A DNA stretch of 64,000 bases, taken from Copromyces sp. CBS 386.78. Its lineage: Eukaryota; Ascomycota; Sordariomycetes; Sordariales; Sordariaceae. How positions within the stretch are numbered: the first letter of the stretch is position 1; each line of letters opens with the position of its first letter. The notes beneath the pieces are model-generated. The model searched no databases and was not told the origin of the DNA. It saw nothing but the letters and a program-made list of their open reading frames with translations. Position numbers and translations under genes: made by a program. The stretch is from the NCBI GenBank assembly GCA_030685235.1, contig MU839094.1, positions 496,001 to 560,000 of the forward strand, in the 5' to 3' direction. Positions 45,332 to 57,335 of the stretch are shown here, one piece after another.

Positions 45332-45499
45332 ATTCTACCTATTGTAAACGTTAAAATTTTGACAGTCTACTATAAATTATAAGCTGGATTCTACCTACTA
45401 TAAACGTTAAAATTTTGACAGTCTACTATAAATAATAAACTGGATTCTACTTACTGTAAATATTAAGATTTTGACGGTCTATTGTAAATAATAAGCTGG
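45332..45499. repeat. Three tandem 56-bp repeats
   Basis: ATTCTACCTA(C/T)T(A/G)TAAACGTT units start at 45332, 45388 and 45444, followed by a (TTTTTA)n tract. Units differ mainly by C/T and G/A. Confidence 0.9.
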
Positions 45500-45533
45500 A
45501 TTTATTTTTATTTTTATTTTTATTTTTATTTTT

Positions 45534-48500
45534 GAGAAAGTCTTTCCGCACTGCTATAAAAGTCTTACGATACTATCGCCCCGCCCTCGCCCCGCCCTTC
45601 CCGCGCGCTAATATATACCAAAATTTTTAAACCAATCAAATCGCTCGCATCCAGATCTAGGTCTACCCTCTACTTCGCAATTATATTCTTTTATAAATTT
45701 CGTACTAAAAATCTGGGCATTTTAATATTTCATATAATACTATAGCTAGTGCCCAGCCTACCTAAATGTATACCCAGATATGCACCCAGATTGGCCACTT
45801 TATAGCGCACTTTACAATATACTTAGTAGTACAGTCGCACATCATACAATCGTATATCGTTCAATTAAACGATGAATTAATCGTATTCAATCTATATGAA
45901 TCTATATAATAATAATCTATTTAATATTTATCGTATAATTATTCTCAATCGCCCAATCTAACTACTAGCGAATTTCTAAAGCCTTATTTACTATTGCGTA
46001 CTAACGATACGTATACTACGCCGACTACCCTATATACTAATAGGAATAATATTAATAAATATACCTCCTCCTCTTATACCTCCTCTTCTCGTAATACTAG
46101 TAATATAATCTCCTCGTCCCTATATAGAATTATTACCTCTCCTTATACCTCCTCTTCTTATATTACTACGAAAGCGGCCTCGTCCCTTCGTCTATATAGT
46201 AGTTAGACTACGGCGGTTAGTTCCATCCTCTACCTCTAAGTCTACGCCTTCCTAATTAAATACGACTCGCTAGGCTAAAGGTATAATTCGTATTAAGGCT
46301 ATAGGGTTCTAACTTCGTATAAGAGGGCGGCCGCGGGTAAACTAAAAGCGAAGCCTTCTTCGAAGTTGTAATATTACTATTAAAACTATAGAAGGCAGGG
46401 GAACTTAAGAGCTAACTAGCGCGATTAATCGGAATATTAGAACTTAAATATTAATTAATATAATTAATTAAGGGGTACGAAATTTATAAATAAAGGGCGT
46501 ATTATAGCAAGGGCGACCCTTAAACTTCGTAACCTTATTAAAGTCTTAGTATTTTAAATATTCATCCTCATTATCGAAGGATTTATAAAGCTATTAATAA
46601 AGGTAATAATCGAATTATTCGAATACGAATATTCGAGATCGGTCGAAGAGGGTTTCGAATATTGTATACGAATAGGGCAAACTATATTATATAATAAATT
46701 TACCTATATACGGCTCTAATTTATCGGGGTCTAAATTAATTTCCGTAGGGATAATACCGAATATAATATAGCGTTAACGTACTACCTTTTTAAAGGTTCC
46801 CTAATAAATATTTCTACAAGCCTTTTTAACCTATAATTAATTGAAATATTCGCGTTTAACGCGGGCAATCTACTTTAAAACCTCATCTTCGATATTCTCT
46901 TTTATACTATCGGATAGCTTAAAACTCTATATAACGGCGGTAACGACGGGGCTCGAACCTATATAAATAAGGATAGTTAATTTGCTATAAATTATATAGG
47001 GATAAGTATAGATTTACTATTAATAATATAATTCTTCAAAGTACGGTTTGCTAATTTAATAAGCGATATAGTACGATAGCCGAAGTTTAAGTATTCGTTA
47101 ACGTAATAAGTAGCCTACTCCTCCTTTACCGCTATATAAGTCTCTTTTAAATACGTAATAATTGCGGTCTATTACGTAAAATAACTATAGAACTTCTTAA
47201 AGGCAGAATTAAAGTCCTCTTCAATATACGTATAATATATATATTTCTAAAGGGTATAAAGGCCTACCCGTAAATATTCTATAGTATTAAACATAGCCTC
47301 CAACGAATCTATATTATTTACTAAATAGTTAAAACTATTAATTACCTCTTAATTATTATTATTAAACTCCTCTAAAATTATTATATTATTAAGTAACTAG
47401 GCTAATTAAAGTACTTACTATATTAATACCGATATTTCTTATTAGAATTATACTTATATTATAACGGTATAAATATTAATTACCTAGGCGGCAACCTTCT
47501 TATCTTATTTACATTTAATATTTAATACTATATTTTTATTAATATAAAAAATACAAAACTAAAACTTAGCGAAGGGATAAACCTACTTAATAATTGCCCT
47601 CATTATTATATTGTAATCTATAATCGTAACGGTAGGCTTATTAGCCTAAATAGCCTTACGACGAATATTAACTTTATCTATAAACTAATTGAAACTTTCC
47701 TACTATTCGTTATTAACTAGCCCGAAACTATAGCTAAAAATATAGCCAACGCTATATATACTAATAATTTAAAAGAAAGCGAAGCCTTTATTATTAATTT
47801 TATACGTATTATCGTACATTTAGACCTAAGGATTCTCCTTCTATATTTACTCTCCCTATAAATTATTCTAAAAGAGGGCAATTAATTTAATTTCGTTAAA
47901 TTTATTAACCTAATTAACCTTATAGTAAACCCCCTTCTCCTCTAATAGTTTTATAGTAAATTAGAAAGGATTATATCCAAATTATAATTCCTTTTTAATC
48001 TAGTAACGAAAGTTAATAAATTACCTTTTCGTAAAATAAAGGTCTAGGAATTTCTTGTACAATTCGCTCGTAATTTCGCAATTCTTTATACCGGGGCAAT
48101 CGAAGTATATAGCTATAAAAGCCTTATATTTAACCTTAAATATTCTATATACGAATAGTTTCTTATTAGGACGGTAATTATAAAATTTATAACTTTTACG
48201 AAGGTAAAAGGTCCATCTCCTATTATTATACTTCAACGATTTAATATACCCCTACTAGAAGTATCCCTATTTCGTTATTAATATAGAACGAGAATAATTG
48301 TCGGCCTTACAAATAGGACCAACTATATAAACGAATTCACAACGTATATAACTAATACTAATCTAGCGGTTAGTAGAGCGACCCTTTACTATACTATAAC
48401 CAAATTCGCGTCCCTACTATTATACTACTATAATTAACTTATTAAAGGTTTCGTACTAAGTATTAAAGAGAGGGTAATTACTATACTCGTAGTAGGAGGT

Positions 48501-49200
48501 TTTGTAAGATTCGTCTTAATCTATATCCTTATCGTTATCGTCGTTATTATTATCGATCTCTATAGGTTGCATTAAAGTAGGTTCGCTAATATAAGTATAA
48601 GACTCGTTAAACTCGATAGCGCTCTTTAGGGTATTGCTTATTAAAGGTCTTAGACTAAGGTCGATAAAATTAAAGTTAATTATTTAACTAAGGTATATTT
48701 AATTAGGGTATACGCCACGGTTATGTGCGTCCGTCGGCTGGGGAGTTGCGTCGGCTATCTATATTATCACAGTTAGCTATAAAACGCATAGAAAAATAAT
48801 ATATTATTTCCTACCGTTAATAAATGCTAACGCTTTATTTATTTAGGCGATATCTCATAATACGTAATATAGTAAATTAATTTCGTAAATAGGGGTAATA
48901 ATATAAGAGGTTTAATAGAAGAAGCGATATAATACGACGATGTAAATCGCTAAATATAACAATAAATTATTAGGCTAATTAGTATAGTACGAAATCTAGG
49001 TATAATAAACTATAATCTAGGGGCTTGGCGGGCGCAATACGGTTTGCTAACGCCAAGAATAAGAGCGTAGAAACTGAGAATAGATGCGAGCGATTTAATT
49101 AGCTCAAAAATTTTGGGGTACATTAGCGCGCGGGAGCAATAGGGCGAAGGTGGGGCGACAGTGCCGTAAGACTTTTATAGCAGTACGGAAAGACTTTCTC
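45534..49200 (-). mobile_element. Mutator-like transposon (MULE), 3667 bp
   Basis: Long terminal inverted repeats of about 117 bp (45534-45650 and 49084-49200), starting GAGAAAGTCTTTCCG. Flanked by TTATTTTT on both sides (45526-45533 and 49201-49208); because the target is a (TTTTTA)n tract the exact duplication length is ambiguous. It carries a decayed MULE transposase on -. Confidence 0.8.
46300..48560 (-). pseudogene. MULE transposase remnant
   Basis: N-terminal part at about 48560-48020: a FAR1/WRKY-like zinc domain pattern, with IRCEFVYIVG and SLKYNNRRWTFYLRKSYKFY in the region where MULEs have CPF...A......W.......H.H. Central MULE domain at about 47760-47500: a VNNEQ.ESFNQLIDKVNIRR-like stretch, PTVTIIDYNITIRATIK and FYIDKNIVLNIKCK, matching family blocks D/N.E....F.WL, TD.D.A...A and C..H...N. 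The order on - is N-terminal to C-terminal. Stops fit RIP of CAA/CAG/TGG codons. Confidence 0.7.
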
Positions 49201-49216
49201 TTATTTTTATTTTTAT

Positions 49217-49363
49217 TTTTTCTAAAGACCCATTCGGCAAATTTTTTTAAACTAAAATATCTCCTTAAGTAGAAGGCGCACGGAACTCTAACTCGTTTCA
49301 AATGACCGCCATCCTCCATTAATTATTTTAGTATCCTTTTTATTTTTAGGGTTAGGGTTATTA
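49217..49363. repeat. Shared repeat, copy 2, ending in two TTAGGG units
   Basis: Partner of 39501-39647. TTAGGGTTAGGG lies at about 49346-49357. Confidence 0.75.
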
Positions 49364-49433
49364 GTAAAGGTAAAACCCTACCCGGGGGATACCCCCAGGG
49401 ACCCCTGTGCGTCTACTATCGTAGGTAGGCGCG

Positions 49434-49508
49434 AAAGTTCTAACTAATAATAGGAACGGATTACGTACACGGGCTACAAAAAGTTCTAACCAATAACAGG
49501 AACGGATT
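49434..49508. repeat. 29-bp direct repeat, 46-bp period
   Basis: AAAGTTCTAAC(C/T)AATAA motif at 49434-49462 and 49480-49508. The differences are CA in one copy and TA in the other, exactly the RIP change. Confidence 0.85.
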
Positions 49509-50339
49509 CATTAGTCCATGGACCAATCACAGCACGAAGAACTTACAGGGATCCGCAGGGGTATTGCCCCCATTATAGAAAAGCTCCACTATACTCGCTC
49601 ACTTCGTATAAACACTTCATTCTCTAAACCATAACAGCTGCGCTTCAATAAGTACGTCGAAACACTTAAATAAATTTTGGCTATTAGAAAGGTAGGCTAA
49701 AATACGAAACTATTACCTAATAGATCCGCTAAAATTACTACCCTTTAAATAAAACGAGCGGACGAACGAAATCGAAAATTATAATAGTAAAATAAGTATT
49801 TTTATTAATTATTTCTTCCCGAAAGTAGAAGTTTTAACGGGCTATCTACTAAATTAGATTTAATTATTAAACGGCGATACCCTAATACTTATTAATAATT
49901 TAATTACTAAAGAGGATATTTAGGAAGTCTTTTTAAGGATAGCGCCTAATAAAGTACCGGGTATCGACTAATTTTTAAATAAATTTTTAAAAATATATAT
50001 AGAATTATTTAAGTAGGTAATAGCAGCTTTCGCCGTAGCGAGCCTCCGGTTCGGATGTTTCCCCTAATAGTTTAAGAATACGAAAGTAGTTATTTTTAAA
50101 AATTTTAGAAAAAGCGCCGAATAGTAAAAGTTAGCCGGAGTATAGCAGTTTATATCACTTTTAAATAATGTAAAAAATTTTTTCGAAGCCTTTATAATAA
50201 AAAAATTAATATAGGTAGTAGAAGAATATAATTTCCTCCCGGAGGGCTAAATAGGCAATTAAGTAAATTATTTAACCGAATTTACCGTCCGAATAATTAC
50301 CGATATAATCTATATAATATAAAAATTTAAAGCTATAAC

Positions 50340-50710
50340 GTTTTTTATATTCCTCGATTTAAAAGGTATATTTAATAGAGTTAACTATAAGTAATTTTTA
50401 TATATATTATAGGAAATATAATTTTCGAAATAGATCTTCCAATAGGTTAATAGTTTTATTACCGGAAGAAAAATTTTTCTTTTCTTTAACGATAAAATTT
50501 CCTAACCTTATAATATTATAATAGGCATACTATAAAACTCCCCCCTTTTACTAAACTTTTTTATTCTCTTTATTATTTTATTATACTATAAATTAATTAC
50601 TATTTAAAATACAATTACCGTCGGCTTCACTAATAATACTAATATTATTATAGTAGTTAAAATTACCGAAGAAAATTATTAGACGTTTTAAATAATATAA
50701 AATATTTATT
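50340..50710 (+). pseudogene. LINE copy 1 reverse transcriptase core
   Basis: Residues FLDLKGIFNRVNYKQFLY, FLFFNDKISQPYNIIIGIL and GFTNNTNI are the non-LTR RT motifs. FADD has become FTNN at 50626-50637. Corresponds to 55905-56260 of copy 2. Confidence 0.8.
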
Positions 50711-52254
50711 CGGGCTAGGTAATTAAAAGAGGGATAGAATTCGAAGTAAGTAAAACGGAATTTATATATTTTATACGGACGAAGGAATTAAGAACGGAAA
50801 TTCTCTAAATTAAAAAAATTATATTTAAATTAATAGAATCGATTAAATTCCTTAGGGTTTAATTAAATTAGGAATTTAATTACTAAATATACGCGGAGGT
50901 AATAAAAAAAAATAGCTACGTAAACGAATATATTAATATAATTAGCGGCGAAAATTTAAAGTTATTCTTTTATACGAACGAAGGAAATTTATATTCAATA
51001 TATTCGGAATACGATCGTATATACAATATTAGCCTTCTATTAACCGATTAAAATTTATAATAAATTACGAAAGATAGCAATTAAATTAGCTAAATATTAA
51101 ACTAAATATTTAAAAATTATCGCCGGGGCGTATAAAATTACATTAGTAAAGAATTTAAAAACGGAAACCTTTTATTTACTATTCGACCTCTATTTTAATA
51201 AACGGGTTAGGGCCTTCGACAAAAGGTTTACCCGTACAAATTAAATAAAATTCGTCCGAAGGATTATAATTTAAATAATTAACTATATTTAAATAAGGAG
51301 AATAAGAAGTTGGCTACCCGCCGATAAATTAGAAAACGGTACCGCTAAAATTAAATAAGTTGAAGAATAAATATTAATAGAAAAATTTCTAGCGATTATA
51401 ATAGGTCTGCCCCTAGTAATAAGGACGCCGCCGCCCTCGTTATAAATATTAAAATTAATTATTACAGACTATAAAAGGTAATTAGAAGAAATAATAATAA
51501 GAGAATAAATATTATATTATAATTACTAATTAACAACGGTAATAATTAAATTGGGCCAACAGTACGAATTTACTATTACCGACCTCAACCCGAAATTTAA
51601 TAATAATATTATAAAATAATATATAATTAATATAAAATAAAAAAAGAAGAAAGCTTAATAATCGGAAAATAATAATAAATAATACCTATTACCTAAGGTA
51701 AAGAATTCCCTTCTTATTTAAATAAGGATAGAAATTATAAGCCTTTAATCCTTCTTCTTCTAAAGGAAGGTCCCGGATATTATAATATTAATCTATTTTT
51801 ACAAAACGGGTAAAAAAACCTTTATATATATCGTCCTAAATTATTTACGGACAACCGACTACTAGACGACGGCAATTAATTAATTATAGACGAAGGAAGA
51901 ATTCTAAATTTATTTAAATAACGGAACCCAAATTAAAAGAATCCTTTTATAAATATTATAATTTAATAGGCTAAACGAATATTATTTAGTAATCGAATTG
52001 GAAGGAGAGTAGTATAATAAATTTGTACGGTATTCGTAAATACGTTTAATTTTAATATTAGAATAAAAAAATATAGGAGAGATAGGAAGAAAAAGAATTA
52101 GATTACATTAATTATAATAATTACCTAATTATAAAAGCGGTACTAAAATATTTAATTAACGTTCTTCGCGGACGAAGAATTCGCGGAATATATTAAATAT
52201 TAATTCCTAATTCTTAATAACTTTACGGCGCTATTAGACTTAATTTTCGTTAGC

Positions 52255-52267
52255 GGGGGGGGGGGGG
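52255..52267. repeat. Poly(G) tract in LINE copy 1
   Basis: About 13 G in a row. The same spot is a 10-C run in the antisense copy (about 30005-30014) but GGAAGGGGACC in copy 2, so it is a slippage-prone site of the family. Confidence 0.85.
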
Positions 52268-52819
52268 CCGATAAAGCTATTAACTATTATCGGAAAATTA
52301 ATATTAGTATTTCCTCTATTAAAATTGAAAACGGGAGCGGAGGGATAATCGGCTAAAAATATTTTGCAATATCCTTTATACTAATAGTCTTCGACCTTTA
52401 AACAACGCCGAAACCGGAAACGCCGATTTCTGGTCAGGAAGTGCTCCAAAACGAAAACCGACAACGGCAATCGACTCAGGAGGGTCATTTACCCCCTCCG
52501 CAATATCCTATAACGACCGTAGCGATAATATTAAGCCGTCGCTACCGATAATAATTAATAAAAGTGTAAATAGGTTTAAAAATAACGTCTATAACCCCCT
52601 CGGAAATATTTTAAAATATAACGACCTTAACGCCGTACTTACTATAAAGACTTTAGAAAAGATAGAAGAAAATAATAAAACTATAAAAAAATTTATCGCT
52701 ATAGCGAATAAAATTACGAATTATACTACCGTATTAATTAACGACCGTCGTTAAATTTGAAAATTCCTTTTCGAATTCGCGAAAATTTCTATAAAGAAAA
52801 GTAGGTCTAAAATATTTAA

Positions 52820-54030
52820 AGTAAATAAAGCCGCCGAAGCCTAATTTATTATTAGGAAGGATATCGACAATTTAAAAAAATTTATGTCGAAAGAAATAAA
52901 AAAAGACGTTTAAGAGGCGCCGAAGAAATAGGTTAATATTATTTAGAAATTGCTAAATAAAATTAATATTACCTTCTACTACTTATTTACCGTTACTATT
53001 AAGAAATTTATCCCCTCTAATTATAAACACTAGCTTACTATTAAGGGGGCCTAAATTGCCGCCGAATTTACTATACGTTCGAACGATAATATAAAGTAGG
53101 CTATCGAAAGCGCTTTAAAGGAAAGGCTATATAAAATAATTTATATAATTACCAAAATAGTAATAAACGGAGATTACGTAATTATTTTCGATAAATTAAT
53201 TAAAGATTAGTATTAGAAATATTAAATTTAAATTAAAATGGTCTTTAAAAAAAAGGCCGTCGTATCCTTAAGTACTATAGCCGTTTTAATTAAAGGAATC
53301 CTATAAATTAATATCGATGCGAAATAATTTAAATTAGTTATATAAAAAATAAAGGCGAAGAATAAGGAGGTAGAAATTATTTGGGCTAAACTTTAGAAGA
53401 GACGCGAAGGGGAAAAAAAAAAAAATATTCCTAATAGAAATTACGACTACGAAGGCTATAATTTTCCTTTAAAAGAATTTTTTCCTTTAAGACGGCGGTA
53501 TATACGTATACGAATTATTCTAAATTACGGCCTCCGCTTAATAGTATTTTAAATATTAGTATTTCGGATATATAGCGAAATTCTATCGCTAAGAGGACGC
53601 TTATAGCTATTATAATAAAGTTAAATACGAAAGGCCGCGTATAGGAAAAGAAAATTACCTTTCGAATAAAAATAATTCTCTAATTTTTTATAAGCCGTAT
53701 AGGAAATTAGAATATTTCGTCTTCGATAAAAAGAAATACCTATTTATAAGAGCAGCCTATACGAAGGTATTTATCGATTATGTCGAAAGGTTTTGCAATT
53801 TTATTATTTATAAAAGATTAATTAAATTAGTATTAAAATTGACAATAGAACCGGAAGAAAACGTTATAATCCTTAACGCCCCCCCTAATTCCTATTTAAT
53901 TACGATTTTAAAAAGATTATTTATAAGAAGAAGAAAAAGAAACTACTTTAAAAAGATTAGAGGTAGCTTTCGGCCGAAACCTATAAGTATAGGTTTAATA
54001 AATATTTATACCCGCTCCTAGAATATAAGC
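52820..54030 (+). pseudogene. LINE ORF1 remnant (copy 2)
   Basis: Same order as copy 1 ORF1. Decayed zinc knuckles at about 53555-53720 (YFGYIAKFYR, EDAYSYYNKVKYER). A Lys/Arg-rich C-terminal part at 53839-54021 (KRLFIRRRKRNYFKKIRGSF) resembles an AT-hook or basic nucleic-acid-binding tail. Confidence 0.6.
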
Positions 54031-55749
54031 GACCGTACTTATATTAGTTCTATTACTATTACGCCTTCGGCCGCTATTATTACTTCTAAAAAAACGATAC
54101 CCCCTTAGCCCGCTATTAAATTAGAAAGAAACTTCTTATAAGGTAATTAATAATTTAATTAAAAATATTTTATTAGAATATAAAGAAATTATATGAGAAA
54201 GGGAAAATACTATTCGAATAGGAAGAGACTTATAATATTATAATAATTTAAAAGCCGGGTAAGAATTTGAATAAGGATATTTATTAGCCGAAGGGTAGTA
54301 AATATTATAATATCGATTATTTAAAAAAAGGTAGAATAATAATTTATATAAATAAGAAATAGAATTTAAAGGACCTAGATTTTTAAGTTAAGAAGGATTG
54401 GGCTGCAGCAATATTAAAGAATTTACAAAAATTAATAATTATTTATTCTATTTATTCCTTTATCTTCTTCTAAGGTACGCTAGAATATTAGTAGGGGTTT
54501 CCCCTCTTCGAACTCTTTAAAGAAAGATTTCCGGCTAATTAATATATAGCCGTAGGGGATTATAACTTTTATTACCTTAATTAGGACTTAGAGAATAAGA
54601 TTAGTTTAAGCGCTATAAAATTATTTATATAAGTATAGCGATAGAAATTTAATTTCGTTACCCTCTGTAGAGAATTAACGAAATTTAGAAATACAATTAA
54701 AGGAGAAAAAAACGAAATAATCGATTATATATAAATTTTATAGGGTATTAAGGCCGAATATTGGGGAATATAATAGTACGGGCAAATAAACTCAGACTAC
54801 TACCCCTAGGAAATTTAGGTTTAAATAGGAAAAAGAAATAGGAAAGCGGAAATAGAGGAAGGGTTTAATTAGAATTTAATAAACGTAGAAAAAGTATAAG
54901 AAGCGGCGGAAAAAAAAATATCGATCCTAAAAAGGATTAAAATAGTAGAAGAGTTCGAATTAAAATTTAATAGGTTCGACGGCGAATTCGTTAATATTAC
55001 AGAGGAATTCGTCTTATACCGAAAGAAAAATTGGGGAAAATAAATAGACTAATAGAATTTAAAATATAAAACGGTAATAAAGGAAGTACGGCGGAAATAA
55101 TAAATTTAATTTAGGAATCGGACGCCTTTAAATTAAAGAGAATTTATAGAGGCGGTAATAAAAAAGAAGAAATTTATTATAAAGATTTAAAAAGCGAAGT
55201 GGTATAACTATATTGTAAACGCGTCGAAAGATCCGAATAAACTTTAACTATTAGAAAGGTAGGCTAGAATACAAAGCTATTATTTAACGGATCCGCTAAA
55301 ATTATTACCCTTTAAATAAAATAAGTAGGCGAACGAAATTAAAAATTATAGCGGTAAGGTAAGTATCTTTACCGACTATTTTTTCCCGAAAGTAGAAGTC
55401 CCGACGAAGTATTTACTAAATTAGATTTAATTATTAAACGGCGATACCCTAATATTTATTAATAATCTAATTATTAAAAAAGATATTTAGGAAGTCTTTT
55501 TAAAGATAGCGCTTAATAAAATACTAGGTATCGATTAGTTTTTAAATAAATTTCTAAAAATATATAGGGAGATATTTAAATAAACGATAGCGGCTTTCGC
55601 TATAGCGAACCTCCGGTTCGGATACTTCCCCTAACGGTTTAAAAATACGAAAGTAATTATTTTTAAAAAATTTAGAAAAAGCGCTAAATAATAAAAATTA
55701 ACCGGAATATAATAGCCTATATCGCTTCTAAATAATATTAGAAAAATCT

Positions 55750-56560
55750 TCGAAGCCTTTATAATTAAGAAGTTGATATAGGTAGCGGAAGAGTATAATT
55801 TCTTCCCGGAAGGCTAGATAGGTAACCGGATAAGCCGTTTAATCAAATTCGCCGTCCGAATAATTATTAACGTAATCTATATAATATAGAAATTTAAAAT
55901 TGTAAAGTCTTTTATACTCTTCGATTTAAAGAGTATATTCAATAGAATTAATTATAGGTAATTCTTATATACGCTATAGAAAATATAATTCCCGAAATGG
56001 ATCCTTTAATAAATTAATTATTTTATTACTAAAAGAAAAGGTTCTCTTTTCTTCGATAACGAAACTTCCTAACCTTATAATATTATAGTAGGCGTACTAT
56101 AAGGTTCCCCCCTCTTATTAATGCTTTTTATTTTCTTTATTACTTTATTATATTATAAATTAATTATTATTTAAAATATAATTATCGTCGGCTTCGCCGA
56201 CGATATTAATATTATTACGGTAATTAAAACTACCGAAGAAAATTATCGAACGCTCTAAATAATATAAGATATTTATTCGAATTAGGTAATTAAAAGAAGG
56301 ATAGAATTTGAAGCAAGTAAAACGGAACTTATATATTTTACGCGGACAAAGGAATTAAGAATGGAAATTCTTTAAATCGGAGGAATTATATTTAAATTAA
56401 TAGAGTCGATTAAATTCCTTAGGGTTTAGCTAAATTGGAAATTCAATTACTAAATATACGCGGAAGCAATAAAAAAGAAAATAACTATATAAATAAACGT
56501 ACTAATATAATTAGCGGCGAAGATTTAGGATTATTTTTTTATACGAGCGAAGGAAATTTA
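55750..56560 (+). pseudogene. LINE copy 2 reverse transcriptase
   Basis: Best RT copy of the window. Contains EYNFFPEGQIGN-like, LFDLKSIFNRINYR-like and GFADDINII residues; the catalytic FADD is intact at 56193-56204. It ends where the truncated LINE (56623-57335) is inserted. Stops elsewhere make it non-functional. Confidence 0.78.
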
Positions 56561-56622
56561 TATTAAATATATTCGGAACGTAATTATATATAGAGTATTA
56601 ACCTTCTACTAACCGACCGAAA

Positions 56623-57335
56623 CCGGCCGGGAGGAAGGTTGAAGGCGGGGTTGGAGGTTAATACCCGGATAAGGGCTTGGAGCTCGGGCGCCGGGGAGGA
56701 GGGGGGCGTAGGGGAGCGGGCGAGCTTAGGGGACGGGGAATTTATTATACGGACGAAGTCGATATTGCGTTTAACGGTACTACAATTAATACGAATCGCG
56801 AGGCCCAAGGGGTTGGATATACGGCCGGGAGGACGGTCGGGAGTACGGCCAATAGAAGAGGACGCTATTTTAAAAGCTAATTAAATAGGGAAGAAAGGAA
56901 AGCTCGAAAGATGGTAGCGGGGAGGAGTTCTTATATAGAAGGAAAGGAGGGGCCTTTACGTTTATATAAATTTTAGTAGAATTATAGGAGTTTAGGGGAT
57001 AATAACAAGGCGGGAGTAAAGGCAAATAATAGGGAAGGGACGATTACTATAAGTAGTTTAGGAAGAAAGAACGGCGTACGAAAGTAATATTTCGATTATT
57101 CTAATATTAGATCGAAGGCGGTAAAGGGGAAGTAGCTTATTTACTAAAGCGGTAGATAAATACCGCTATAAATAGAATCGAAATAAAATAGGCGCAATTT
57201 ATTTGCAACCGAAAGGAGCTGGCAGTTTTTATCCGACGGCGCTTATCGCCGCACAATTTCCTCTAGAGAATTAGGAGAAGTACCCCATACCAATAAGGCG
57301 CTATAAATAAGTAGCATAGGGAATAAGACTATTAT
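56623..57335 (+). mobile_element. Truncated LINE (713 bp) nested in LINE copy 2
   Basis: Duplication TAACCGACCGAAA (56610-56622) and TAACCAACCGAAA (57336-57348), one G/A difference. The 5' end (56623-56790) is RIP-free and GC-rich; the 3' end has the usual hairpin and tail. Confidence 0.9.

Larger units (their letters stand above)
45304..49645. mobile_element. TIR element in LINE copy 1, split by a MULE
   Basis: Termini AAGCGCAGCTGTTAT (45304-45318) and its exact complement (49631-49645), with weaker similarity for about ten more bases. Without the inner MULE it is about 0.67 kb, non-coding. It holds three 56-bp tandem repeats on the left and the TTAGGG-ending shared repeat plus a 29-bp direct repeat on the right. 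The target duplication is unclear. The flanks belong to the LINE (copy 2 has no insertion at the matching place, about 55215-55235). Confidence 0.72.

Noticed and set aside
45332..45499. CRISPR-like array (three 56-bp repeats)
   Set aside because: Units are directly adjacent without spacers, and the DNA is eukaryotic.
56584..56884. Overlapping 67-81 residue frames on both strands
   Set aside because: They fall in the RIP-free 5' end of the truncated LINE insertion; GC-rich, non-coding 3' region of the family.
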